Positions 31,850 to 43,357 of a stretch of DNA of 64,000 nt are shown in pieces; position 1 is the first letter of the stretch; every line of letters starts with the position of its first letter. The notes under the pieces were generated by a model. The model made no database searches. It was not told where the DNA came from and was given only the letters and a program-made list of their open reading frames with translations. The stretch is taken from assembly GCA_945643635.1 (NCBI GenBank), contig CALZFC010000035.1:4232501-4296500 (forward strand), read 5' to 3'. A program made the position numbers and the translations under genes. The stretch is from Allodiplogaster sudhausi. Its lineage: Eukaryota; Nematoda; Chromadorea; Rhabditida; Diplogasteridae.

Positions 31850-33459
31850 ACTGCTTTGTGCTCTGGTTGAGACGCCTTCTTCTCGAGGTGGCCGCTGGCT
31901 ACTCTAATGTCCTCCTTGTATCCCGCCTTTCCATGCCCGCAAGGAGCGTTAGTCTGCGCGGCATGCGACTCTGCCGTGCTCTTTCGCAAACATTCTGATG
32001 ACGATGAGCACAATAAGGGAGTAGGTATGTACCAGAAGCAGCTTCTAAGCTCCCCACGTTCTGAATACTTATGTATGCATATACATAGGTTAGTATTGAA
32101 AATAGATGACTCTCACATTACGTATGCATTTTGCATGAAAGATTACAACAACAAAAAAAAAACTGGCTAGATCGAAGCAGAAATGAAGCGCAATTGAAAA
32201 TTTTTTTTACATCCTTGTTAGCGTGCTTATCTTCTGATTTCCTATCATCTTCAGAAGCTCACCACCACCACTGCTACGTGCTCATCGAGCTGAACATGAT
32301 TCCAACATTGCGCTCGACGTTCGACGAAGCCATACAATTCGAGTTTGAAGCGGCAGCGAACGCCGTGTGCTTTCGTGGCAAGAGCGCGCTCTTCTACTTT
32401 GTGACGCGGCATGACGGCGACGTTGTTCGGCTTCACCGAGCAGACTGGCGGACAAGAGTGGACGAGGAGCTTCTCGATGCGTTCGTGGTGCTTTTTCATA
32501 TTCGGGGGCTTGATGCATTGGTACTTTTTCATAATTGTCAAGTGGAAGACAGAAATGCACCTCTCTCTCTCCCGAGAATTTTGAGAGTGGGCGGGGTTAT
32601 TCGTTATTTTGATTTTTAAGCCCCCCCTACGCTCACCCCCCACCCCTATCTACAATCCCCCCTGGAAGTGATATTAATAGGCCGAGAGACAAAGACGCTT
32701 CAATGATTTCTGTACGCTCGAATGCGGGAATGTACAGATGCATGCACATGCATTTTTGCTGAAATATATGTGCATATGTACATGTGTGCGGGAATAGATA
32801 TTTTCCTTTTCATTCATGCAAATACGATGTACATATACATGGCATTTTTTCAAACTTTTTCATCCTTTCGATGTCCATACAAGTTGTAATTTTTTCAAAC
32901 CTCTTAAAAAGCGTTGTTCATGTTCATGGAATTTTTACTAATGTTTTTCAAATAGATCTTTGCTGCTTTTGAAAGTCACCACATCTTATGTTTTAGATTT
33001 TCAGTTCTGTCAACGCATATTTGGTCAATATAGATGATGTCTCGCATCCGTCTTGGGCATTTTCGTCATGCTAAATTCGCTAATTGTAAGTTTCCCTTGT
33101 CAACTTTGCGCAGCATGGATTACAGTAACACACTTTATATATACATAGTAAATTGTACATGGAATCCATTGTAAAAAGGGATCATGGTAAACAAAACATC
33201 CTTTGCCACGTCATCAAGCGCACACAAAACGGAATGTTCGCCTCAGCCGAGCATTCAAGCGGAGCATTAATTCTCGATTTCGGCTCCGGAGCATAAATGC
33301 TCCGATTGGGAGAACATTCTGATGCTCTGCTCAGCGGAGCACCAATGCTCGTCTGCAATGTTCTGCCCAGAAGAACATTCGCCGCTCGCTTTTCGCCACG
33401 GCAACCGCTCCTCGTTTTCAACCTCCCTCCCCCCAAATGATCTCTCTCTCACTCTCATC

Positions 33460-33490
<31 letters not shown>

Positions 33491-34060
33491 TTCATAGCTG
33501 CCCACCATCCTCCGGATCAGGTTAGCTAAGTATCTAACGTTTGCGAACAGCAGATTTCACTGTTTTCGGCCCTTCTGTGAATAAAATAGCAGTGAAATAG
33601 AATAAAATATCAATAAAGTTCGCAAAAGTCGATAATTTAGCTAACCTGTGATCCTGTGTGATGTTGGAAGTCGTCGTCGCTGGTTGAACCTAGAAGTAGA
33701 CGGAGAGAGAGAGAGAAAGACATTTTGCTCCTGACCGGACCCGAACCACCACCCCCCGCGCGCAATTTTCCCACGTTAACCACCAGGCCACCAGCCCACC
33801 CATGCACATCTCGACATTGGATAACCTAGTGATAGGGGGGGGGGGTGAATGTCACATTTGCGCAGCAATTTGCTTCATTCATCTCTCTCATCTCTCTCAT
33901 CTCTCTAGTTTTGTTTTTTGTTTAAGTTGTTTGTCTGTACATACATTGCGAGTATGCATGCACCCCCATTGTCTTGCTCGCTGCGGATAGAGAGAGAGAG
34001 AGAGCGAGAGAGAGAGAGAGAGACAGACACAGACAGAGAGACAGACAGAAAGACAGACAT

Positions 34061-34101
<41 letters not shown>

Positions 34102-34637
34102 TCTACGAACTCGGTATCTCCAGCTGTGCCAATTTCGCTAATTGTAAGAGCCAAAAGGTTTTTTTCGCGAGTTTTACTGCTCAAGGTGACTTATGGTGCG
34201 TCTCTCTCTACCCTACATTATTCTACAGAAAAAGGCGGTTCTTTTGAGCTATTTAATGTTGTGTAAAAGTAGTACTGGACCTCATCCGACGTCTGAGAAC
34301 AAATATGTGAACACTGTTCATGATGTCAGGAGTTGGCCGTGTGCCTCGATCTGTGCGTATACTTGTAAGTGCAGCGCACCGAATATTTTCAATGGGATTC
34401 AAATGTTTTGCTTTTTATTCTTTCTCGTTTTCACTCTCCCTCTCCCTCTCACTCTTCCGTTCTCTCTCTCTCTCGCCCTCTCGCCCTTTTCTCTTTTTTC
34501 GCTTCCTCTTCATTCTAATAACTGCAAATTGTTCTTCGCTGTCGATTCGCAGCTATCAGAATGAATAGAGCGCGAATGCGAGAAAGAACTATATTTATAT
34601 ATATATATATATATAAAGAGAGGCACAGAGAAAGAGA

Positions 34638-34686
<49 letters not shown>

Positions 34687-36012
34687 AGAGAGAACGAGAG
34701 AAAGAGAAAGAGAGAGAGAACGAGAGAGAGAGAAAGAGAGAAGAAGAGAGAAAGAGAAAGATATTGAGATCCTCTCTCTCTGACTCTCTTTCTCTCTCTT
34801 TCTCTTTCTAGACCTGGGAGCTCGAACACAACTCTAAAATCGCTGAAAATAGCCAGTTAAACGACTTTTGCACAATTGTTTGGTCGTTTTGGTGTTTAAA
34901 CGATTAAAAGGAGCTAATATTAATTAAATAAAAGCTACAAATACCCAACCCACTACCACCACACTGCCCGCGCTAGCAATGGGAATGCCACTGAAAGTAT
35001 CCAGATGATATGGGAAGGGCAAACTACTTTTTGTACTTTTTATTGTGCAATATAATTCGTTTTTCTACAACGTGGCACAACATTTTGTTGGCGAATGTCC
35101 AATTAACGAAAGGGAAGCACTTTTCAGGGTAGACATAGCTTGAGCAACATTATCTTTATTCTAATTACTGCGAAGCGATCTTTGCTATCGATTCGCAGTT
35201 GTTTGAATGCAAAGGGAGTGAAACACATAGAAATAGACCGCGAGATAGATACAGAGAGGGAGAGAGAGATAGAGAGAGCGAGAGAGAGAGAGGGAATGAG
35301 AGAGATACGGGGAGAAAGGCAGTGAGAGAGAAAGAAAGAGAGAGATAGAGAGAAAGAGAGAGTAGACCGAGAGAGGGATAAAAACACAGAAAAAGATTTA
35401 GTGAGAGAGGGAGAGAGAGACAGCAAAAGAGAGTGAGAGAGACAACAAAAAAGAGTGAGGGGGGAGACAAGGATAGAGAGAGAGGGGGACAGCAAAAGAG
35501 AGAGAGAGAGAGAGGAGAGAAAGTGAGGTCGGGAAGATACAAATAGTAGAGAGATTCAAGGAGGAGAGGCAGACAATGAATGCGTGTGGGGGCGGAATGT
35601 TACGAACATTGGCCTCGAGGGCGGAATGTTCAGCTGACCCGAGCATTGCGTCGACGACCGCGCAATGTTCGTAACATTCCGCCCGAGGGGAGCGTAACAT
35701 TCGGCGCCAGATGCCCTGCGGGGGGGAATGTTCGGGTTGGGTCGCTTGGAATGTTCTGCTCAGACGAACATCCAAAAAAACATTCAAGCCGAGAAGTGAA
35801 TGTTACGAACATTCCGTTTTGTGTGCGTGCAATTTTCGCACATCAGCTTGGAGCATTTCTTGATGCTTTTGTTGCCAAGGATCGTCGTGTTGCAGCACAC
35901 GACGTGGTAGAAGAGGTCGAGCGGATGGTTGTGCTTGTCTCGGATGACGGAGGCGCACCGGTCGCATGCCTTTGCGCACTTCCAGAACGGTGTTACCTTC
36001 GGCTCCTTTAAC
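31850..36012 (-). CDS. Scattered exons of an unrecognised cysteine-rich gene (tentative)
   Basis: Three minus-strand stretches look coding by codon third-position bias and cysteine content: 35840-36005 (FWKCAKACDRCASVIRDK then LFYHVVCCNTTILGN and KKCSK), 32255-32545 (MKKYQCIKPPNMKKHHERIE, LLVHSCPPVCSVKPNN) and 31850-31990 (CLRKSTAES, APCGHGKAGYKEDIRV). Splice joins were not resolved and they may not belong to one gene. The plus strand of 32280-32500 is also open, so the strand there is uncertain. The large spacing is filled by GA microsatellites and palindromic repeats. Confidence 0.3.
33219..33400. repeat. Palindrome-rich block with GAATGTTC/GAACATTC units (left)
   Basis: Starts GCGCACACAAAACGGAATGT and contains GAATGTTC, GAGCATTC, GAGCATTA, AGAACATTCT, CAATGTTCTG and GAACATTC plus several GGAGCAT/ATGCTCC pairs. 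Its left edge is inverted at 35805-35830. Confidence 0.7.
33450..33505. repeat. (CT)n microsatellite
   Basis: Pure CT run adjoining the left palindrome block. A matching GA run adjoins the right block (35470-35525), consistent with a composite inverted structure. Confidence 0.9.
33735..33808 (-). other. tRNA-like sequence
   Basis: The minus strand reads GGTGGCCTGGTGGTTAACG (A-box/D-arm) and, 30 bases on, GGTTCGGGTCCGG (B-box). The middle is G-rich and does not make an anticodon arm, so this is a SINE head or pseudo-tRNA. Confidence 0.4.
33985..34100. repeat. (GA)n/(GACA)n microsatellite
   Basis: GAGAGA and GACAGACA repeats over about 115 bases. Confidence 0.9.
34512..34800. repeat. Hairpin-headed GA microsatellite, copy 1
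   Basis: ATTCTAATAACTGC...GATTCGCAGCTATCAGAATG is followed by (TA)n and a 180-base GA array. The head repeats at 35156-35212 (TCTAATTACTGCGAAGCGAT...CGATTCGCAGTTGTTTGAATG), which is also followed by GA repeats. The head contains CTGCGAA/TTCGCAG inverted pairs. Confidence 0.6.
35156..35525. repeat. Hairpin-headed GA microsatellite, copy 2
   Basis: Second copy of the hairpin head (35156-35212) followed by about 300 bases of GA-rich repeats to 35525. It encodes only spurious Arg/Glu or Ser/Leu frames. Confidence 0.65.
35590..35832. repeat. Palindrome-rich block with GAATGTTC/GAACATTC units (right)
   Basis: About thirteen GAATGTT/AACATTC units, several as head-to-tail pairs such as GGAATGTTACGAACATT (35593-35609), ending CGAACATTCCGTTTTGTGTG at 35811-35830, the inverse of the left block's start at 33219. 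Confidence 0.75.
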
Positions 36013-36162
36013 AGTAATAATTATGCATAATAATGATAACAATAAATATATTAAAACACATTAAATAAATAAAATATTTGCTACCTTTTTTGTCTTTCTG
36101 GGCGGAAGTTAAGCGGCGCGAAGATCTGTAAGTACCTCGCACTTGACGAATCCTTTGCCGAC

Positions 36163-36363
36163 TCGGTGCTATCGTTGATTTTCAAGAAAGGTGACCCGCT
36201 CGACAACTACCGTCCAATTGCGCTACTCTCCTGCGTGTACAAAGTATTCTCTTCAATTCCTGGTGCGCGTATGGAAGAGACACTGCAATTGGACAGGAGT
36301 CACGGCCGGTTCGATTACGATGAAGACGACCGCAGCACCTTCTGTACTGTCGTTGCCTCGTGA
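36163..36363 (+). pseudogene. Reverse transcriptase fragment (RTE/R-type LINE)
   Basis: A 65-residue frame reading LIFKKGDPLDNYRPIALLSC and VYKVFSSIPGARMEETL, the N-terminal fingers motif of LINE reverse transcriptases (K-K-GD...NYRPI-LLS...YK). It stops before the catalytic motifs. It differs from the CR1-like element at 46.9-51.5 kb. Confidence 0.65.
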
Positions 36364-36564
36364 AAGACGTGCACGCCAGTGAGTCCGTGGCATTTCTTTA
36401 CCGAAAGCCAAGACTCCCTGGTGTAGTAAAAGCACACATTCGTCCACCGGATGTCGAAGATGCCGTCTTGATGCAGAGCGTTGTTGGTATTCTCTCTCCT
36501 GCTGCCTTCATTCAGCGAGGGCATGGATGTCCTCTTCCAATGACAAAGTTCACTGGGAACCGGT

Positions 36565-36712
36565 GAGGGAAGAAGCCTAAATGTAGATATATGAAGTAGA
36601 AATGTAGATATTAGAGTCCTAAATGTAGATATAGGAGCATAAATGTAGATATTAGAAGCCTAATGCAGATTTAAGAAGTATAAATGTAGATATAAGAAGC
36701 CTAGACGTGCAT
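36565..36712. repeat. ~24-bp tandem repeat, AAATGTAGATAT
   Basis: Seven or so units of CCTAAATGTAGATATWAGAAG-type sequence with small indels, AT-rich, no coding frame. Confidence 0.75.
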
Positions 36713-36719
36713 ATGAATG

Positions 36720-37440
36720 TTCATTTAGGCTTACATACATATATATGAATTTATTACTTTTATTTAGCAAAAATTAAAAATGAAAGTATGAAGATACCAA
36801 GGATGTTGAAATGAATAAATAAATTATGAAAAAATAATTGATATAATTTCTAGAAATTTACAGATATCTACTTATTCCAATTCTTCCGAGAAGCGGAGAG
36901 GCGGAACAGGCGAAATGTATTGAATTGAATAGTTACCTGAAATATAGCTGGAAAAAGCTCTTGTATAAAGCCATTTAATAATTAGCAAAGCGGTAACAAT
37001 GCACTCAGAGTAGTTAAATTTTCAATATCAATGTGACATTTTCTGTGACGCCTAAGCCCACCGTTAAATAAAATGTCATTGATATTGGTAAAATAAAGGT
37101 GTAATACTGCTGTCATATATTGCATACATAATTAAGAGTTAACGGGCAATTTTAAAAAAAGCAAATAAACACGTGATAAAAAAAGAAATTCATACCTTCT
37201 CGGTTACCTAATTAGGTTGCTGCTGAGAGCAGGACCGGAAGAGTATTTATGACGACTTCCTTGGAGGTGTCGCATGTATGGCGACAGTGTCTAAAAATGA
37301 TAACGTTATGGCGGGGATAGAAATATGGACTGGGCTTCTGCAGGGAAGGCAAGTCGAATGAAGCTTATGCTTCCCCCCCCCTCTTTCCTCCCCTTCGCGC
37401 TCCTCCTTCTTCGTCCTCATTGTCAGCAAGATACGCTGAG
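36720..37440. other. AT-rich intergenic, no gene seen
   Basis: Contains a diffuse inverted pair AATATCAATGTGACATTTT (37024) and AAAATGTCATTGATATT (37070). Nothing else is supported. Confidence 0.45.
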
Positions 37441-37444
37441 TAAG

Positions 37445-37629
37445 CTCCTCACTCTCTCTCTATCTCTCTCTCCCTCTCACCCTCTCCCTCTCTCCCACTC
37501 CCACTGCTTCTTCCATCCCCTCTTCCTCCCCCCCCCCTCTCTCTCTCTCTCTCCCTCTATCCCTGTCTCTATTTCTTCTTCATTCTCTAACATAATTTCT
37601 GTCTTCTTTTTGTCACCTCTTTCTTTCTT

Positions 37630-37667
<38 letters not shown>

Positions 37668-38104
37668 GTCTTCCTCTCCTTATCTCTCGTCTATCTCTCT
37701 GACGTCTATGTTCATTCAGCTCTGTTCTCTTATCTTACCACTCTCCGTTCTCTCTCACCACTCTCTTTTTTTCTCTTTTCCTCCCTCCGGTGAGGAGTGA
37801 CAAAAGATGTGACAGTCTGTGACAGAACGTAGGGAGAAAATACTATCTGCTTTTAGCATCAACAAGGGCGAAAGAGCGAAGGAGATGATGAATGTGACAT
37901 TTTTGATTTTCCATTTGAATGGTAGACTGGGAATAGAAGAGAGAGAAAGAGAGAGCGAGAGAGACAGAAAGAGATAGAGAGAGAAACAGAGAAAGAAAAG
38001 CGATAGAGAGAAAGAGAGATAGGGTGAGGGAGAAAAGATGAGTCAACATAACGACAAGCAAACGAGGAACATAGCGTACATAGGAGAGAAAGAGAGAGCA
38101 AGAG

Positions 38105-38135
<31 letters not shown>
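37445..38135. repeat. Facing (CT)n and (GA)n tracts
   Basis: CT-rich 37445-37690 and 37740-37785, GA-rich 37935-38135 on the same strand. Spurious Ser/Leu and Arg/Glu frames only. Pairing of the two tracts could form a long imperfect hairpin. Confidence 0.85.
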
Positions 38136-38140
<5 letters not shown>

Positions 38141-38456
38141 ATGCACTGCATTGGGAGGAGCACAGCTTTCCGCTATAATGAACTTGGCATATTGCTGCCA
38201 GTGGCAACTACTAGAACCTATTTCGTGCGAGACACGTCATGGTACCTACATTGAATAGATTTGGAAAAACATTTTGCAGGGGACATCCTTTAAATCATAT
38301 GAATGTACATATGTATGTATGCACATAGTATGCATATATAAATCAGCATATAAAATGACAAATTTTATCGGAGACTGCTTACCGTACATGCGGGAGAATC
38401 TATGTAGGTGATTTAAAAAAAAGATGGAGACGAAAAAAAAATCGTCTTCAGATCAG

Positions 38457-41178
38457 GCATCTTCTTGGATAAGCGACGACGCTGCAGCATCAGCAACGTG
38501 TCCAGCATGATGTTTGCGAGCGATGATGACACGACGCTTCTGGTGTGCTGCGAGCCAGGAGACGAGTGCGAGCAAGAACTCGCGTGTGTTATGCGGCTAA
38601 GTTTAAGGTTAATATTTAGTTTTAAGGCTGAGTTTAAGATTATCTCTAAGTTTTAACGCTAATTTTAATTTTTAGGCAAAGTTTATGGTCACCTTTTAGG
38701 TTTCAGGATAGTACTAAGTTTTACGTTTTAGACTTTGATTAAGGTTGCTAGAGGGCATTCCAGATTGCATTTAAAATCATTTATAGCATAAATTCTGATC
38801 CATACAAAATCTTTAAAAAAAATCTGTCTAACAATAAAATAACTAATCTACAGATGCTGACTATATGTATGTATGTATATATTTATACTTTTGTGATTTA
38901 ATTTAAGATGCTAGAGAGAAAAAAAGGGTGTCTTTTCAGAGAAGATGATACTGAAACGACTCTTTCACTTCTCTCTGTTACATCGACATGGCCTATAGCC
39001 GAAGTCGCCAAGTCACTGGTGCTTGGCGACCTTGGCATGTTCGAAGAGCATGTCGCTCAATTCGGACTCACCCTTCCGGTAATCAATGATTATTAATGAT
39101 AATATGATAATTAATTAATTACTTAATTAATCGTTTAAACAATAAATCGATATCATATAACACTTCTGGAAATCAACAACTTTTAATAAAAATTTTCAAT
39201 ATATCCTTATGATATGATATAATATTAATAAATCGATACATTCGTGACTGAAGTAGCACATGAGTAAGAGTTGAGAGAAAAAAGAGAAGAGTTTTGCATG
39301 TGCTAGGCAGAGCGCAACAATCGCGGCTTCCTTCTGACTTCTCTTCCTCCAAATGACAGCCGATTTCAATGCTCGTACAAAGACGGCCCTCTTCTCGTTT
39401 TCTGCTCCGGCCCAGTTTTCTCGGTAAGCAATTCATTTTGTTGTTGCTGAAAACCCTTCTATTAGAATAATACAGTATCAAAATCATACGCAATTTGACA
39501 CATTCGGTTTATTTTATATATCGCGGTAAAACGCGAATTTTTAAGTCTGCTTTTTCTTCTTCTCTTTAAGGTGACCATAGTCGATATTCTATCACACCAT
39601 ATCTGGCAAGAGCGATTCGAAGACATCGTCTCGTGTCCACTCGTCAGCGTTGCTTGTTCGCCAAACGGTCGCTTCTTCTGCGCCATCAACGGCGCTGTCT
39701 TTGTGGTCAGTGAGTACACTATTTATTGCGCACAAACAACTGTCGATTTTTAGCTCCAAGGAGAGCCTATTTTAGAAAACAGATATAGATTTAAGTTCCC
39801 TGGTCAGCTTCTTTAAAAAAACAGCTATAGATTTTAGGTTTTATGGAGAGCTTCTTTGAGAAAACAGTTGTAGATTTTAGGCTCTATCGATAGTTTCTTT
39901 AAGAAAACAGCTGTAGATTTCATGATCCATGGAGAGCCTTTATAAGAAAACGAAAAAAATTTCACTAAAGGGTCATCGTCATGTCGATCGTCGTCACGTG
40001 CCACGCCTGACGGAGCTGTCACGCGCTGCGTGCTGGCGATTCGCGCGCGACGCGACGCGTCGCGTGCTGCTGCGAAGCGGCGTGTACCACGCCGAAGCGC
40101 TCAAAGGCCACTTTACGGACACGAGCAACAACACGCCATTATCAGAGCCACGCAAGTGGCTCTGCCGCATTTTGTCATGCTCGAAACAATGCAATACATA
40201 GCCAAATCGTTTTTCAAGAAAAGAATTAATTCTATGAAAATAACGTGAATTAATCTTTGTTAATTTCGTCCATGTATCCTAACAGAATAAATCAGGTTTT
40301 TTGACAACCACATGTAACGGACATCTATTAGAAATTTCTTTTTTTTTTGGTTCATAATCCAGCAGATATTGCGACATTTCTTTAAAAAAAGAAGCATTTT
40401 CTTGTCCTTTACGTCTTTTCGAAGGTTTACTGTATGCATGCCAGTGCGCTTGATTACTGTAGTTCCAATGGAATGTAAGTTTATTTACTTTTGTTTGAAG
40501 CTTAAAAAAAGAAAGGCAGAATACTTGAGCGATTTTTACTTATTCGCAATGAATCTTTCATTTTAATTACAATAATATTTTCTTGAATGAGTTCTCTGAT
40601 TGAAGTTTTGAAGGATCGCCTCCAATCTTGCCAGTTGAAAGTTTTTTTTTGCGCCAAGGAAACAAGCGACGAAGAACACAACGAGCATCTTCAATTAACT
40701 TGCTTACAATCCAAAAATCGTTTTGCTCTATCAAATCATCATTCTTCCGAAAAGGGTAAAGCAATATTATTATCAATATTATCATAGGAAATTACGACTC
40801 TCTCTATGTCTACCTTAGAAAGTGAGTTAACGGCTTTTCGAAAAAAGAAGCTGGCAATAGAATTGTTGTGTCAAAGAAAATCTGACTTAAAAATCACTAT
40901 ATTGAAATCTATGATCGTTCAATTATTTCTATTGCGAAGGCTCAAAAGCGAGAGGCGCTAAAATGAATGATCAGAATTGATCATCAGTTTATATTTGACA
41001 GTAAGCCAACATCACGGCCGCCCTCCAGAGTGAAGAAAGATTCGCTGTGCTCTGTAGATATCAAGTGGCCTTGTTTATAGCAGCCGAAGGGCAAGGTGCA
41101 GCGGCCATCGATGATCCAAAGCACAATTACTTTTCAGTTTCAAACTATGAACATTGTCGCAGAATTTGCAAACCATAA
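38457..41178 (+). CDS. Unrecognised multi-exon gene, possible beta-propeller protein (tentative)
   Basis: Exon-like stretches with coding composition, all plus strand: 38457-38587 (ISNVSSMMFASDDDTTLLVC), 38935-39080 (STWPIAEVAKSLVLGDLGMF), 39340-39430 (DGPLLVFCSGPVFS), 39571-39708 (VSCPLVSVACSPNGRFFCAI), 39962-40190 (RLTELSRAACWRFARD), 40375-40478, 40590-40755, and 41006-41178 (NITAALQSEERFAVLCRYQV, ending in TAA). The SPNGRFFCAINGAVF-type segments resemble beta-propeller (WD-like) strands, followed by helical sequence, but I do not recognise the family. Joins and the 5' end were not resolved; some exons could be spurious. Confidence 0.4.
39755..39960. repeat. ~55-bp tandem repeat inside an intron
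   Basis: Four diverged units of the pattern GGAGAGCTTCTTTAAGAAAA then CAGCTRTAGATTTTAGG. It lies between two putative exons of the preceding gene. Confidence 0.7.
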
Positions 41179-41266
41179 AGTGAGCGATTGCAGCAAATAC
41201 CGTCTTTATTGAGATGAAAGGGCAAATACATGTTTCCCTCAAGGAACGTTCTTTCAATCCCCCAGA

Positions 41267-41932
41267 TCATGGGCCTGGTGGTACTGGAGCAGGAGAAGGA
41301 GAGGGAGATGGAGAAGGAGAAGGAGAGGGCGAAGGAGAAGCGGAAGGAGAGGGAGATGGTTGGGGAGAAGGAGAAGGAGAACCACTTGGGGCAGGCGACG
41401 GACTCGGGCTTGGCTCAGCGGAGCATCTATTGCATGTTCTGGCACAGAATTGCTTCTTCTGCGAGTCCATGTACGCTGTGCTCCCGCAGAAGCCATTCCC
41501 GGCCCAGGTCGGACAACTACAAATGTAAGATAATTATTGATAATTTTGATTTTTCTTTTATCGAAAGCATTTAACAAATATTTCTTGACTTTGGATGGTT
41601 GTCCTGGCAGCCGTCTGTTGGGCAAAGACCACAGGTATTCGGGCAGAACTGTTGTTTTTGTTCCTTCTGGTAACTGGCCGAGCCACAGAAGCCGTTGCGA
41701 GCCCAGGCGCCGCAGCTAAACAAGACAACTGAAATCGTCCGAAGGATGACGAAAGTTATTAAAAGGTATATTTTTTGAGGTCAACATGCCAAAGTTAAAC
41801 GTTATTAGGGAAGGGTTGTCTATAAATTTATAACTTTAAGATATACTTTGGATGATTGTCCCTGCAGGCAGCTTCAGTGGTTGCCATCACAACGGAGAAG
41901 AGAACAGCGATCGCAACGAGAAGGTGCGTCAT
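41267..41932 (-). CDS. Two-domain ShKT secreted protein with Pro-Ser tail, copy A
   Basis: A 153-residue secreted protein. Exons 41847-41932 (signal MTHLLVAIAVLFSVVMATTEA then ACRDNHP), 41590-41715, 41267-41516; all phases agree. Two ShKT domains of six Cys each: CRDNHPK...CGAWARNGFCGS...QQFCPNTCGLC, then CQDNHPK...CPTWAGNGFCGS...KQFCARTCNRC. Each domain is split by an intron at the same place, so the domain duplicated with its intron. The C-terminal ~50 residues are (Pro-Ser)n encoded by a GGAGAA-type minisatellite. ShKT domains occur in nematode secreted and cuticle-associated proteins and enzymes and in cnidarian channel blockers; the function here is unknown. The opposite-strand Gly-Glu frames are shadows. 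Confidence 0.82.
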
Positions 41933-41942
41933 CTCAAAAATG

Positions 41943-43195
41943 AGCGGCTAATATAACTGATCAAGAAAATATCATCAAGAAAGAGAACTGACGAGGAATC
42001 TCATCATTTCCAAAAATAAAATTTTGTTACTATTTTACTTCCAAATAAATTTTAAGCCATTAGATAAGAAATTAACGCATTTCACTCATCGACCTGCCTG
42101 CCATGTCTTTTACGGTTTCCTATCTAGTATTTAAAGGACTGGTAAGAGTTTGTTCAGCTTCCTTCGCAGCTTCTACTGAATATGGCCTCTTGGTACTCGG
42201 TGCTATTTGCAACTACTCTTCTCAAAACGTTTGTGCGATATTCGTCTAAATTGTGCACAATTGAGACAATTATTTTTAGTGTGCATTTATCATATTGTTA
42301 TTGGTTCTCTGTGTTATTAAGTTGATTTGGTACTGGCTGTTATACGTAGTTCTGATTCAAATTATTGATTTAAAACATATATTTTATTGCAATCTTTGGT
42401 GTATTTTCGGATGCAACTGTGCATACAAAACCAAGGCCCACGCATCCAGTCATCAGAGAGCTAATGTTGAATCTCCTTTGCTTCCATTTTTTCACTGTCA
42501 CGTTGAAGTGAAGTTTGCGCTTTAACGGAAAGCTCGACGTGTCGAATCTCGAAAAAAAAATGAAATGAAGCAACGACAAGTTAGGCACAAGTTTGTTCGA
42601 AAATCATCTCAAAAATATTTTCAAACAATAAGACTGAATTGTCTTAACACAATTTTCCTGATCTCTTTCTTAACTGCTCAAGATACGCTTCTCTGTGTGG
42701 ACGACTATTCATCGCGATTTTGAAGTCTACTTACAACTTGACAATAACAAGCTCAACCAAAGCCAAATGTACATACATATGTATGCATGTAGGAGGCTTA
42801 ATAGTTTAGATGAAATTTCAAATTTTCATGAAAAGGAACAACGACATGTCAAAGCTTCAACAAAACCAAGTAATATTATGATGGTTTTGTAGTAGACCGC
42901 ATCTGACAATGAGCATTCCGAATTCTCGTTTCATTTTTCATTTGACACATCATATTGAAAAAAAGGAAATTCATTCCCGATGTAGTGTAGGATTTCAGCA
43001 AACTATACATTCACTCTCATCTGGATCAATCTTCGACGCCAAGGAACTCTTGATGAGTACGTTTCTTGAACTCATCTAATGAATTAACGAAGAACCAGTC
43101 GTGTACGGATCACATATCCGAGAGTTTCCCAGAGCGTGAAGGTTTCCATCAGGTTTGCTTTCCTCTTGCCGCTCGGATTCGCTGTAAATTCTCAG
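41943..43195. other. Spacer between ShKT paralogues
   Basis: AT-rich, no supported gene. TATA-like or core promoter elements for copy A are not distinctive. Confidence 0.4.
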
Positions 43196-43357
43196 TGCTC
43201 TTTATCGAGATTAACGAGTAAATGCATGTTTCTCTTAAAGAACGTTCCCTTTTCTTGCAAGACAATTGGAACAGAAACATGAAGCCTTTATCGGTCTGGC
43301 TAGTGATGGAATCAAATATACCGCTTCCCTCAACCATTGTTCTTTCGATCTTCCAAA

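Noticed and set aside
32131..32619. Plus-strand ORF of 162 residues opposite the cysteine-rich minus-strand exon
   Set aside because: Both strands look open; the minus strand has the cysteine spacing and a start-like context, but I could not decide firmly, so only the minus-strand call is listed, at low confidence.
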